Assembly (NCBI GenBank): GCA_039934635.1
Contig: JBDTLT010000271.1
Coordinates: forward strand, 1 to 7,037
Length of the DNA stretch: 7,037 bases
Source: DATLFA01 sp039934635
GTDB lineage: Bacteria > Actinomycetota > Acidimicrobiia > Acidimicrobiales > WLNW01
Direction of reading: 5' to 3'
Notes under the pieces: model-generated
Told to the model about the DNA's origin: nothing
Databases searched by the model: none
Seen by the model: only the letters and a program-made list of their open reading frames with translations
Made by a program: the position numbers and the translations under genes
Shown here: positions 1 through 5,635 of the stretch, piece after piece
Layout of the letters: the number at the start of each line of letters is the position of its first letter
How positions within the stretch are numbered: the first letter of the stretch is position 1

Positions 1-2
1 CC

Positions 3-842
3 GTGGATCGGTGGGACGGCCGGACATACCGGCGGGCGATACCCGTCGGTGACGCAATCGCCGACTTGGCCGTCGTGCAGGGCGGGTCGCCCGACGCACC
101 GCGACTCGGAGTTTCCGTGACGACGGACAGGTCCGTGTCTCGTCGTCGCCTTTGCGCCGAGACGACGACGATGCTGCGACGCATGCTCGGGCTCGACATC
201 GATCTTGGGAACTTCTACCGCTGCGCGGAGCTCGACCCAGATCTACACAGGTTGGCGATACGCTTCCGAGGCCTGAAGCCACCCCGCTTCCCGAGCGTGT
301 TCGAGTGTCTCGCCAACGCCATCGCGTGCCAAAAGCTCACGCTTACCGTTGGCATCGAGCTGCTCAACCGTCTCGCCGCGTCCTACGGTCGACCCGCTTC
401 CGGCAAACCGCCAAGCCCTAACGCCTTCCCCGAGACTCGCGACCTCGTTGGCCTCGAGCCCGAGGCGCTGCGCCCCCTCGGCTTCAGCCGTCAGAAATCA
501 GCGGCACTCGTCGAGCTTGCGGCCCGGGTCGAGCAGGGAGAAGTGGGCCTCGAGGACGTCGCCGACGACGACGAGGAAGCGACCGCCGCACTGCAGGAGC
601 TTCGCGGCATCGGTCGCTGGTCGGCCGAGTACGCGCTCCTTCGGGGTCTGGGTCGGCTGAATGTCTTCCCCGGAGACGACGTCGGAGCACGCAACAATCT
701 TCAACGTTGGCTCGGTCGCCGCGCGCCCCTCGACTACGACGAAGTGCGCCGAGTCACGTCGCGCTGGGCCCCGTACAGCGGCCTCGTCTATTTCCACCTC
801 CTGCTCGACCGCATCGACGAGGCCGGTTGGCTCACCGGATGA
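3..842 (+). CDS. AlkA-type DNA-3-methyladenine glycosylase, probably 5'-truncated by the window edge
   Basis: This is a base-excision repair enzyme that removes alkylated purines (3-methyladenine and related lesions) from DNA. Numbering from the GTG at position 3, a helix-hairpin-helix with the core LRGIGRWSAEYALLRGLG lies at about residues 199-217. It is followed by FPGDD, where Asp226 sits at the place of the catalytic aspartate of the HhH-GPD superfamily (Asp238 in E. coli AlkA). The helix around residues 99-112 (FECLANAIACQK) matches the conserved FEAL..AI..QQ segment, with Lys replacing the second Gln. The visible 279 residues are close to E. coli AlkA in length. However, the first residues (VDRWDGRTYRR) look like the middle of the N-terminal beta domain of this family, so I think the true start lies upstream and the GTG is internal. 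The 3' end overlaps the convergent DUF488 gene by 11 bp. Family assignment is firm; substrate range is not. Confidence 0.9.
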   Translation: MDRWDGRTYRRAIPVGDAIADLAVVQGGSPDAPRLGVSVTTDRSVSRRRLCAETTTMLRRMLGLDIDLGNFYRCAELDPDLHRLAIRFRGLKPPRFPSVFECLANAIACQKLTLTVGIELLNRLAASYGRPASGKPPSPNAFPETRDLVGLEPEALRPLGFSRQKSAALVELAARVEQGEVGLEDVADDDEEATAALQELRGIGRWSAEYALLRGLGRLNVFPGDDVGARNNLQRWLGRRAPLDYDEVRRVTSRWAPYSGLVYFHLLLDRIDEAGWLTG

Positions 843-1356
843 TGCCGTAGACGACGTGGCCGTCGATTCGGCGAGCTTCCGCGGTCGGAGTGTGTTCGAC
901 GACGCGTCCGTCGTGGAAGAGATGCTCGACATGCACGTTCGAGACAAGAACGAGGTGGTCCGCGATCAGTCGCCGGTGGCAACGCCACCACAGCGATTCC
1001 GCGCACATGATCGCTACCGCGCGAGCCTCCGCCAGGACGGACAGATCGTCGACGCCCACGGCGAATTCGGCGGAGGCCATGTAGTCGGCGTAGGCGCGGA
1101 ACTGTTCGTTGCGCAGCCCGACGTTCTGCGAGTCTGGTGCCGGCCTCCTTCGCCCACCAAGTGAGGCCAACCACTGGTAGCCGATGCCGCGCTCGGAGAG
1201 CCATCTTGCCATGGCGTCGCTCTCGAATTGCGGGTTCCGTCGGCTACCCGGAAATCTCCGGACGTCGACAACAACCGCGACCTCGGCGATGCGGACCAAG
1301 TTGACGAACTCTTCCGCGGAGAGTGTGCCGTGCCCGAGCGTTCGGATCGTGTGCAT
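832..1356 (-). CDS. DUF488 family protein
   Basis: This 174-residue protein belongs to the DUF488 family, whose biochemical role is unknown. The N-terminus has the family hallmark TLGHGTLSAEEF at residues 7-18. It is followed by a hydrophobic strand ending in DVRRFPGSRRNPQF (about 31-44), an LGGRR motif (66-70), and the conserved CAE (118-120) and CHRRLIADHL (126-135) motifs. Those two motifs resemble a cysteine/histidine active or binding site. The reading frame stays open for 60 codons upstream, but that part is Arg/Ser-rich and lies on top of the preceding gene. The ATG at 1354-1356 is preferred because it opens the conserved domain and has an AAGGTGA ribosome binding site at 1361-1367. 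That site includes the upstream gene's stop codon, so translation is probably coupled. It is the last gene of the six-gene run, and its stop overlaps that of the opposite-strand glycosylase gene. Confidence 0.88.
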   Translation of the reverse strand: MHTIRTLGHGTLSAEEFVNLVRIAEVAVVVDVRRFPGSRRNPQFESDAMARWLSERGIGYQWLASLGGRRRPAPDSQNVGLRNEQFRAYADYMASAEFAVGVDDLSVLAEARAVAIMCAESLWWRCHRRLIADHLVLVSNVHVEHLFHDGRVVEHTPTAEARRIDGHVVYGIIR

Positions 1357-1360
1357 GAAG

Positions 1361-1367
1361 TCACCTT
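1361..1367 (-). promoter_or_regulatory. Ribosome binding site of the DUF488 gene
   Basis: AAGGTGA on the minus strand lies 4 bases before the ATG at 1354-1356. Its last three bases are the TGA stop of the PQ-loop gene. This fixes the DUF488 start and suggests that terminating ribosomes re-initiate there. Confidence 0.75.
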
Positions 1368-1768
1368 GGCGCGGGACGGCGCTCACGTCGACGTCTCGGT
1401 GTGGCACGCGAGCGGCCTTCGGGGATCGCAACGCCGACGGGCAACAGGTCGCCAGCGTCATCGACCGCCTCCGACAGGAGGACCGCAGGCAGATGGCTCG
1501 CGCAGTAGGAGCTTGCGTACTTGGTTGTATAGACAAGGATCAGCGCGGTGGCCGACAGCTGGATGACGCCGAGTGCGATGAAGACCGTGGCGCGGATCGC
1601 CACCGCGTGGATGGTGACGAGGAATGACGAGGCGAGCCATACCGCAAAGGCGACCCGGCTCAGTCCAGCGGAACAGCGCTCCTTGATCAAGTGCCAGATC
1701 TGCGGGACGTAGGCCGCGCCCGCCATGCCTGCACCGACGAACCCGGCAAGCTCCGTCGCTCTCAGCAT
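1361..1768 (-). CDS. PQ-loop (SemiSWEET-like) small membrane protein
   Basis: This 135-residue protein has one triple-helix bundle of the PQ-loop/SemiSWEET type. TM1 is at about residues 5-26 and includes AAYVPQIWHLI with the Pro-Gln pair at 22-23; TM2 is at about 38-57 and TM3 at about 60-81. SemiSWEETs dimerise to form a sugar uniporter in the plasma membrane. Here the Asn usually found in TM3 of sugar-transporting SemiSWEETs is not evident (the segment reads FIALGVIQLSATALIL), so sugar transport is only a hypothesis. Canonical SemiSWEETs have roughly 85-100 residues. This one has an extra tail of about 50 residues, with YCASHLP at 88-94 and an Arg-rich end, probably cytosolic. The ATG at 1766-1768 overlaps the end of the GH15 gene by 7 bp and has GAGGTGA at 1776-1782. 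The frame is open much further upstream, but that part is a GC-driven shadow inside the GH15 gene. Confidence 0.83.
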   Translation of the reverse strand: MLRATELAGFVGAGMAGAAYVPQIWHLIKERCSAGLSRVAFAVWLASSFLVTIHAVAIRATVFIALGVIQLSATALILVYTTKYASSYCASHLPAVLLSEAVDDAGDLLPVGVAIPEGRSRATPRRRRERRPAPR

Positions 1769-3609
1769 GACTGCCTCACCTCTGTTGCCGCTTGGCGCTG
1801 ATCGCCGAGAGCGAGCACGGCTTGGACGAGCGCGGCGTGTGTGAGTGCTTGGGGGTAGTTTCCGAGGTGCTCGAAGCTGGCCGGGTCCATCTCCTCGCCG
1901 AACAGGCCCAGTGGTCCGCCGAGCGACAGGAGCCCGTCGAGCAGGGCTTCGGCTTCGTCGTGTCGGCCGGTGCGGGCGAGCGCTTCGACGAGCCAGAACG
2001 AACACGGTAGGAACGCTCCTTCGCCGCCGATGAGGCCGTCGGTACCAGGCGGGTAGCGGTACAGCAGCGGCCCGCCGGCACCGAGCTGCCGGCGGATCGC
2101 TTCGACGGTGTCCGCGATGCGTGGGCTCGACGGGGGTTCGATCGCGATCCGGGGCAGGACGAGCAGCGCGGCGTCGAGTTCGGGCGAGCCGTAGATGGCG
2201 GTGTAGACACCCTGGTTCGGGTCGAACCCGCGCTCGAAAATCTCCTCGGCGAGTGCGTCGCGCGCGGAACTCCAGCGGTGCTGGCGGCGCCGGTGCCGAT
2301 CGTCGCGGGATACGGCGATACGCAGTGCGCGGTCGAGCGCCAGCCACGCCATCACTTTGGAGTGCACGTGGTGGGCAAATGGCGCGCGCTTCTCCCAAAT
2401 GCCGGCGTCGGGTTCGTTCCACGTCACGGCGACGCGATCGGCCAGGCCGGCGACGACCCGCCACGTTTCGTCGTAGAGGCGGTGGCCGGCATCGGTGAGG
2501 AGCCAAGCGGCGTCGATCACCCAGCCATACCCGTCGAGCTGATGCTGGCTCGCGGCGCCGTTGCCGATTCGCACCGGTCGGCTGGCGCCGTAGCCCGGCC
2601 ACCCGCCGAGCTCGACTTCGGCCGGGCCGGGCCGCCCGTCGAGGGTGAAGAGGACGGGTAGGCGAGGTCGGGTGAGGCGGCTGGCGTGCAGGAGCCAGGC
2701 GAGGAAGGCCGTCGCTTCTCGGGGCTTACCGACAGCGAGGAAGGTAGCGATACCTATCGAGGCATCGCGAGGCCAGGCGTAGCGATAGTCCCAGTTGCGG
2801 TCGCCGCCGATGCGCTCCGGTAGCGAAGTGGTCGGCGCGGCGACCGGCGCGCCGGACGGCGAGTAGGTGAGCAGCCGCAGCGTGAGGAGACTCCGTACCA
2901 CTGCCTGCCGGTGGTTGGTGGCGCCGATACCTGCAGCCCAGGCGCGCCAGCCGGCCTCGTCGCGAGCCACCTCGGCGGCGGCGACTGCCGGGGGCACGAT
3001 GATGAGCGCGCTGCGGCGGACGGCCGTCAGGGCGATCGTCACCGGCTCGCCTGGGCGCACCTCGAAGTCGACCGGGCGGTCGGCCGCGACGATGGGGCCG
3101 TCGGAGGTGATCGCGATAGCAAGGTCGCCGCCTTCGCATATCAATGCACCTGATCGGCGGCTGGTGCGCCGCGGCGGTCGACGGGCATACCCAAAGCGGG
3201 GCGCGAGGTGGAGCCGGGCGCGAACGGTGCGCCCGCGTGCCGTCAGCTGGCGAACCAGCACCGTGCCCGGCAGAAAGCGGCCCTCGACCTCGGCGACCAG
3301 GCTGTCAGCGAGCTCGAGTTCGCCTCCGGCGACGCGCCACGTCGTGGTCAAGGTCGCGGTGTCGGGCCGGTAGGCGCGGCGACGCACCTCGGCATCTTCG
3401 ATGGGTCCGATCGAGAACCAACCCGCGTCGTCGCCGCCGATGAGCCGGCCGAACAGGGGTGGGTCGTCAAAGCGCGTGACACACCACCAGTCGATCGAAC
3501 CGTCGGGTGCCACCAGCGCGGCGGAGCGGGTGTCACCGATCAGCCCGTAGTCGCCGATCGGCACGTGACGATCCGTTGTCATCGAGGGGCGTACGACGGA
3601 CACGATCAT
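1762..3609 (-). CDS. Glycoside hydrolase family 15 protein, trehalase/glucoamylase type
   Basis: This is a 615-residue inverting alpha-glucosidase-type enzyme. The N-terminal beta-sandwich typical of actinobacterial GH15 trehalases opens with IGDYGLIGDTRSAALVAPDG at residues 18-37, followed by SIDWWC. The (alpha/alpha)6 catalytic domain starts near residue 235. It carries GGDRNWDYRYAWPRDAS (268-284), DGYGWVIDA (359-367), GIWEKR with Glu406 as likely general acid (403-408), HHVHSKVMAWLALDRA (413-428), and GLFGEEMDP with Glu572 or Glu573 as likely general base, followed by LGNYPQALTHAAL (582-594). The mycobacterial trehalase belongs to this family, but glucoamylases and related alpha-glucosidases do too, so the substrate is not settled. 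There is no signal peptide, so it should be cytosolic. The ATG at 3607-3609 is chosen because it forms an ATGA overlap with the upstream stop. An ATG nine codons later, just before the conserved block, is the alternative. Confidence 0.9.
   Translation of the reverse strand: MIVSVVRPSMTTDRHVPIGDYGLIGDTRSAALVAPDGSIDWWCVTRFDDPPLFGRLIGGDDAGWFSIGPIEDAEVRRRAYRPDTATLTTTWRVAGGELELADSLVAEVEGRFLPGTVLVRQLTARGRTVRARLHLAPRFGYARRPPRRTSRRSGALICEGGDLAIAITSDGPIVAADRPVDFEVRPGEPVTIALTAVRRSALIIVPPAVAAAEVARDEAGWRAWAAGIGATNHRQAVVRSLLTLRLLTYSPSGAPVAAPTTSLPERIGGDRNWDYRYAWPRDASIGIATFLAVGKPREATAFLAWLLHASRLTRPRLPVLFTLDGRPGPAEVELGGWPGYGASRPVRIGNGAASQHQLDGYGWVIDAAWLLTDAGHRLYDETWRVVAGLADRVAVTWNEPDAGIWEKRAPFAHHVHSKVMAWLALDRALRIAVSRDDRHRRRQHRWSSARDALAEEIFERGFDPNQGVYTAIYGSPELDAALLVLPRIAIEPPSSPRIADTVEAIRRQLGAGGPLLYRYPPGTDGLIGGEGAFLPCSFWLVEALARTGRHDEAEALLDGLLSLGGPLGLFGEEMDPASFEHLGNYPQALTHAALVQAVLALGDQRQAATEVRQSC
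1776..1782 (-). promoter_or_regulatory. Ribosome binding site of the PQ-loop gene
   Basis: GAGGTGA on the minus strand lies 7 bases before the ATG at 1766-1768, inside the last codons of the GH15 gene. It decides the short start against the much longer open frame. Confidence 0.75.
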
Positions 3610-4082
3610 CCGCTTCCGAGGAATAGTCCGAGTGCGGCTCCGTAGATGACGTGCGCGCCGAGCGCCACGATGGGGGTGGCGGCGCCATAGTTGAGAGCCA
3701 ACAAGCCGGGAGGTTCGAGCGCAGCGGTCGACTCGGGACCGGCACGTTCGCTGGCCATGTGGGGGTGAAGCCCCGACAGCATCGGGACCAGCACGGTGAG
3801 CGCGATGGCGCCATGAGCGAGACCGAACAGCGCGCCGAGCCACCAGTAGGAACGGTTGAGCGCGGCAAAACCGGCGGCGTAGAACAGCGCGAACACCTGC
3901 CCGATGGCGAGATGGATGACGAAGCCGGCGACGCGAGCGCGGTCAGGATCTTCGGTCGTGATGGTCCCGAGCATGAGCGGCAGGTCCATGCGCGTCTTGC
4001 CGGCGAGCTGCGCGAAGATCATCGCCGCGGTCAAGCCGGTGGTGGCCACGAGCCCGAAGACGGCCCAGCCCACCCAATCCAC
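3606..4082 (-). CDS. Uncharacterised four-helix membrane protein
   Basis: This is a 158-residue hydrophobic protein whose function I do not recognise. Four transmembrane helices are apparent at about residues 4-25, 51-75, 79-102 and 136-156. The first loop has the polar stretch KTRMDLPLMLGTITTEDPDRAR (29-50). The longest loop, between TM3 and TM4, holds LHPHMASERAGP (105-116) and LEPPGLLALNYG (122-133). I have an impression that similar Pro/His loops occur in a small actinobacterial family, but this needs a search. The start is the GTG at 4080-4082, which shares its first base with the TAG stop of the regulator (TAGTG) and is preceded by GAAGGA at 4089-4094. The upstream extension of the frame (45 residues) is Arg-rich and overlaps the regulator, so it is rejected. 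The stop overlaps the GH15 ATG by 4 bp. A role with either the GH15 enzyme or the redox genes is possible. Confidence 0.82.
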   Translation of the reverse strand: MDWVGWAVFGLVATTGLTAAMIFAQLAGKTRMDLPLMLGTITTEDPDRARVAGFVIHLAIGQVFALFYAAGFAALNRSYWWLGALFGLAHGAIALTVLVPMLSGLHPHMASERAGPESTAALEPPGLLALNYGAATPIVALGAHVIYGAALGLFLGSG

Positions 4083-4801
4083 TACCGGTCCTTCACAGTC
4101 TTCTTGGTGTCGAGGCGAACGCAGCAGTTGCCGTCGGCCGGCGCGAGCCGCGCGGCCAGTACGTCGCCGCCCACGGCGTCGGCCATCCCACGCAGCAGGT
4201 CGCGATTCATGCCGCACACGAGGTCCCGCTGTTCATCGACGAGCGCGTGAAAAGGACAGTTGGCGAGCACGATCTCCTTGCCCATCTCGCGGGGCTCATA
4301 GCCCTGCGCCTCGAGCACCCCCAGCGCGGCGTCGAGGAGCGCGCGGCGCGACGGCCGCGCGCCTGCTTCTCGCCGCGCGCGCTCCCCGAGATCGCGGCCT
4401 CGCTCGGCGGCAATCCGGGTCAGTGCCTTGCCCACGGGCGTGTCCGACTGCATTGCTTCGTTGACGGCAGCGGCGAGAAGCCAGGCGGCGAGGTCGTATT
4501 GACGAGCCGGGAGGCTCACCGACATCTCGCCCTCGGCGCGCCGGTACAGCTTCGCCGGTCGGCCCGCACCGGGTCCCTGGCGGCCGCTGAGCCGGCGGAA
4601 CTCGGTAGTGAGCAATCCGTCGGCAACGAGCCGGTCGAGGTGGAACGCGGCCACCGAGCGGGCCACGTCCATCGATGCCGCGGCCTCGTCCTTGCTGACG
4701 GCGCCGCCGTGGTTGACGACGAATCGATACAGGGCACGTCGCTGCGGTTCAGCGAGCGACGCGACGCCGGCAATGCGCTCCTCGAAATCGTCGCCCACCA
4801 T
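4082..4801 (-). CDS. Winged-helix transcriptional regulator with SufR-like cysteine C-terminus
   Basis: This is a 239-residue DNA-binding regulator. Residues 15-70 form an ArsR/MarR-like winged helix: EPQRRALYRFVV, then AVSKDEAAASMDVARSVAAFHLDRLVADGLL, with the recognition helix at about 46-58. The wing reads RRLSGRQGPGAGRPAKLYRR. The C-terminal half has NCPFHALVDEQRDLVCGMNRD (from 181) and a terminal NCCVRL, giving cysteines at 182, 196, 226 and 227. This layout resembles the Fe-S-binding region of SufR-type repressors and suggests metal, Fe-S or redox sensing; that is inference. The ATG at 4799-4801 has a strong AAGGAGG site at 4811-4817. It lies 19 bp after the superoxide dismutase stop on the same strand, so the two are very probably co-transcribed and the regulator may control its own operon. 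The stop TAG overlaps the next gene's GTG. Confidence 0.87.
   Translation of the reverse strand: MVGDDFEERIAGVASLAEPQRRALYRFVVNHGGAVSKDEAAASMDVARSVAAFHLDRLVADGLLTTEFRRLSGRQGPGAGRPAKLYRRAEGEMSVSLPARQYDLAAWLLAAAVNEAMQSDTPVGKALTRIAAERGRDLGERARREAGARPSRRALLDAALGVLEAQGYEPREMGKEIVLANCPFHALVDEQRDLVCGMNRDLLRGMADAVGGDVLAARLAPADGNCCVRLDTKKTVKDR
4089..4094 (-). promoter_or_regulatory. Ribosome binding site of the four-helix membrane protein gene
   Basis: GAAGGA on the minus strand ends 6 bases before the GTG at 4080-4082, within the last codons of the regulator gene. It supports this non-ATG start. Confidence 0.7.
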
Positions 4802-4810
4802 GGTTGTCCG

Positions 4811-4817
4811 CCTCCTT
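4811..4817 (-). promoter_or_regulatory. Ribosome binding site of the SufR-like regulator
   Basis: AAGGAGG on the minus strand, 9 bases before the ATG at 4799-4801, is the strongest Shine-Dalgarno match in the window. It lies in the 19 bp gap after the superoxide dismutase gene. Confidence 0.8.
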
Positions 4818-4820
4818 CAC

Positions 4821-5432
4821 TCAGGCGTGGACAAGCCGCGCGGCGGCGAGCCGCTCGGCGACGTCGGTCCAGTTGACCACCCGCCACACGGCGTCGAAGT
4901 AGTCACCCTTGGCGTTGAGGTATTGAAGGTAATAGGCGTGCTCCCACGCGTCGATGGCGAGCAGCGGAATCGTGCCTTGCCCGTGGTTGCCTTGATGGTC
5001 GTACACCTGCTGTACGACGATCCGGCCGGCCACCGGCTCCCACGCCGCGAGCGCCCATCCCGATCCCTGGATCGTGGACGCGGCTTGGGACATTTGCTTG
5101 CGAAACACGTCGACGCTGCCGAAGGTGCCGTCGAGCTCGTCGGCGAGATCGCCATCGGGGTCATCGCCGCCATCGGGGGTCAGGTTTGTCCAGAAAAGCG
5201 AATGAAGGATGTGCCCGGAGATGTGGAATGCCAGGTCCTTCTGAAGCATGCTGAGAGCGGCAAAGTCCTCGCCGGCGCGAGCAGCGGCGAGACGCTCGAG
5301 GGCTTGATTGGCACCCTTCACGTAGCCGGCGTGGTGGCGGCCGTGATGCAGCTCCATGATCTTGCCGCTGATGTGCGGCTCGAGCGCGCTGTAGTCGTAG
5401 GCCAAGTCGGGTAGATGGTAGGGCTCGTTCAC
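4821..5432 (-). CDS. Superoxide dismutase, Fe/Mn family
   Basis: This 203-residue enzyme converts superoxide to oxygen and hydrogen peroxide. All four metal ligands are present: His29 (in MELHHGRHH), His74 (in ISGHILHSLFW), and Asp161 and His165 (in AIDAWEHAYYLQY). The second-shell residue at the YDHQ motif is His146, as in the mycobacterial iron enzyme and some cambialistic actinobacterial ones. Metal preference (Fe, Mn or either) therefore cannot be read off safely. Length is normal for the family and there is no signal peptide, so it is probably cytosolic, although mycobacterial homologues can be exported without one. The start is the GTG at 5430-5432, directly before NEPYHLPDLAYDY, with an AAGGAG site 5 bases upstream. 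It is the first gene of the six-gene run, and its promoter should lie in the 210 bp before it. I would call it sodA/sodB-like but leave the symbol open because the metal is unknown. Confidence 0.96.
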   Translation of the reverse strand: MNEPYHLPDLAYDYSALEPHISGKIMELHHGRHHAGYVKGANQALERLAAARAGEDFAALSMLQKDLAFHISGHILHSLFWTNLTPDGGDDPDGDLADELDGTFGSVDVFRKQMSQAASTIQGSGWALAAWEPVAGRIVVQQVYDHQGNHGQGTIPLLAIDAWEHAYYLQYLNAKGDYFDAVWRVVNWTDVAERLAAARLVHA

Positions 5433-5437
5433 TGGAT

Positions 5438-5443
5438 CTCCTT
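5438..5443 (-). promoter_or_regulatory. Ribosome binding site of the superoxide dismutase gene
   Basis: AAGGAG on the minus strand lies 5 bases before the GTG at 5430-5432 and confirms that non-ATG start. Confidence 0.78.
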
Positions 5444-5462
5444 ATTGTCGAGCTGTTGGTGT

Positions 5463-5545
5463 GGTCAAGCTTTTGGGGTTGCGGTTGCGGTTGCGAGATC
5501 GACTAGGCGAGCCAGGGTCACGGGTCTCTAAATCAGGTCAAGCTT
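5463..5545. repeat. Two direct copies of GGTCAAGCTT, 73 bp apart
   Basis: GGTCAAGCTT occurs at 5463-5472 and again at 5536-5545. The start-to-start distance of 73 bp is close to seven helical turns, which would place both copies on the same face of the DNA. The second copy is part of a perfect palindrome; the first is only half of it. Regulatory use is inferred. Confidence 0.55.
5477..5494. repeat. Triple tandem hexamer GGTTGC
   Basis: Three exact head-to-tail copies of GGTTGC lie between the superoxide dismutase start and the palindrome. This may be a short binding array, a slippage tract in the 5' leader of the minus-strand transcript, or chance. Confidence 0.6.
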
Positions 5546-5548
5546 GAC
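5537..5548. promoter_or_regulatory. Candidate operator: perfect 12 bp palindrome GTCAAGCTTGAC
   Basis: The sequence equals its own reverse complement and lies near the middle of the divergent region. It overlaps the putative plus-strand -35 at 5544-5549. A dimeric winged-helix protein such as the SufR-like regulator encoded in the operon would be a natural ligand, but this is inference. Confidence 0.45.
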
Positions 5549-5573
5549 GTTAGTGCAAAAGGGTCAGTAGCGT
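5544..5573 (+). promoter_or_regulatory. Possible promoter of the DUF2231 gene
   Basis: TTGACG at 5544-5549 matches five of six bases of a -35 box. It is followed after 18 bp by TAGCGT at 5568-5573, which fits the loose TANNNT -10 pattern of actinobacteria. The start codon is about 70 bp downstream, leaving room for a leader. It was identified by eye only. Confidence 0.38.
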
Positions 5574-5585
5574 CAACAGCAGTTG
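5574..5585. promoter_or_regulatory. Dyad CAAC-N4-GTTG, possible SufR-type operator
   Basis: CAAC at 5574-5577 and GTTG at 5582-5585 form an inverted repeat across AGCA, at or just after the putative plus-strand -10. Cyanobacterial SufR is known to bind CAAC-N6-GTTG. The shorter spacer here and the different phylum make this a weak but testable match. Confidence 0.3.
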
Positions 5586-5628
5586 CCGATAGAAGAGACT
5601 GTCGAATTAAGACGACCAACGTCTCCCC

Positions 5629-5635
5629 GAGAGGA
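5629..5635 (+). promoter_or_regulatory. Ribosome binding site of the DUF2231 gene
   Basis: GAGAGGA lies 7 bases before the ATG at 5643-5645. It favours this start over an in-frame ATG at 5583, which would add 20 polar residues and has no clear ribosome binding site. Confidence 0.72.

Noticed and set aside
661..1164. Plus-strand open frame of 167 codons across the glycosylase and DUF488 genes
   Set aside because: It is in a different frame from the glycosylase and antisense to DUF488, with Ser/Thr/Arg-biased sequence and no motif; a shadow.
1357..1536. N-terminal extension of the DUF488 protein by 60 residues
   Set aside because: The extension is low-complexity, overlaps the PQ-loop gene and lacks family similarity. 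The ATG at 1354-1356 has a good ribosome binding site.
1361..2602. Long minus-strand open frame of 413 codons
   Set aside because: Only the last 135 codons form a recognisable protein with a ribosome binding site. The upstream part is Arg/Pro/Ala-rich shadow sequence inside the GH15 gene, which has all its family motifs in another frame.
3610..3843. 78-residue N-terminal extension of the GH15 protein
   Set aside because: It is Arg-rich, lies within the four-helix membrane protein gene, and precedes the normal family N-terminus. The ATGA-coupled start is better supported.
4608..5414. Plus-strand open frame of 268 codons antisense to the superoxide dismutase and regulator genes
   Set aside because: It lies opposite two clearly real genes, shows no recognisable domain, and long antisense frames are common at this GC content.
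5477..5494. GGTTGC repeats as a CRISPR or mobile-element end
   Set aside because: The unit is only 6 bp with no spacers, no target duplication and no nearby transposase or cas gene.
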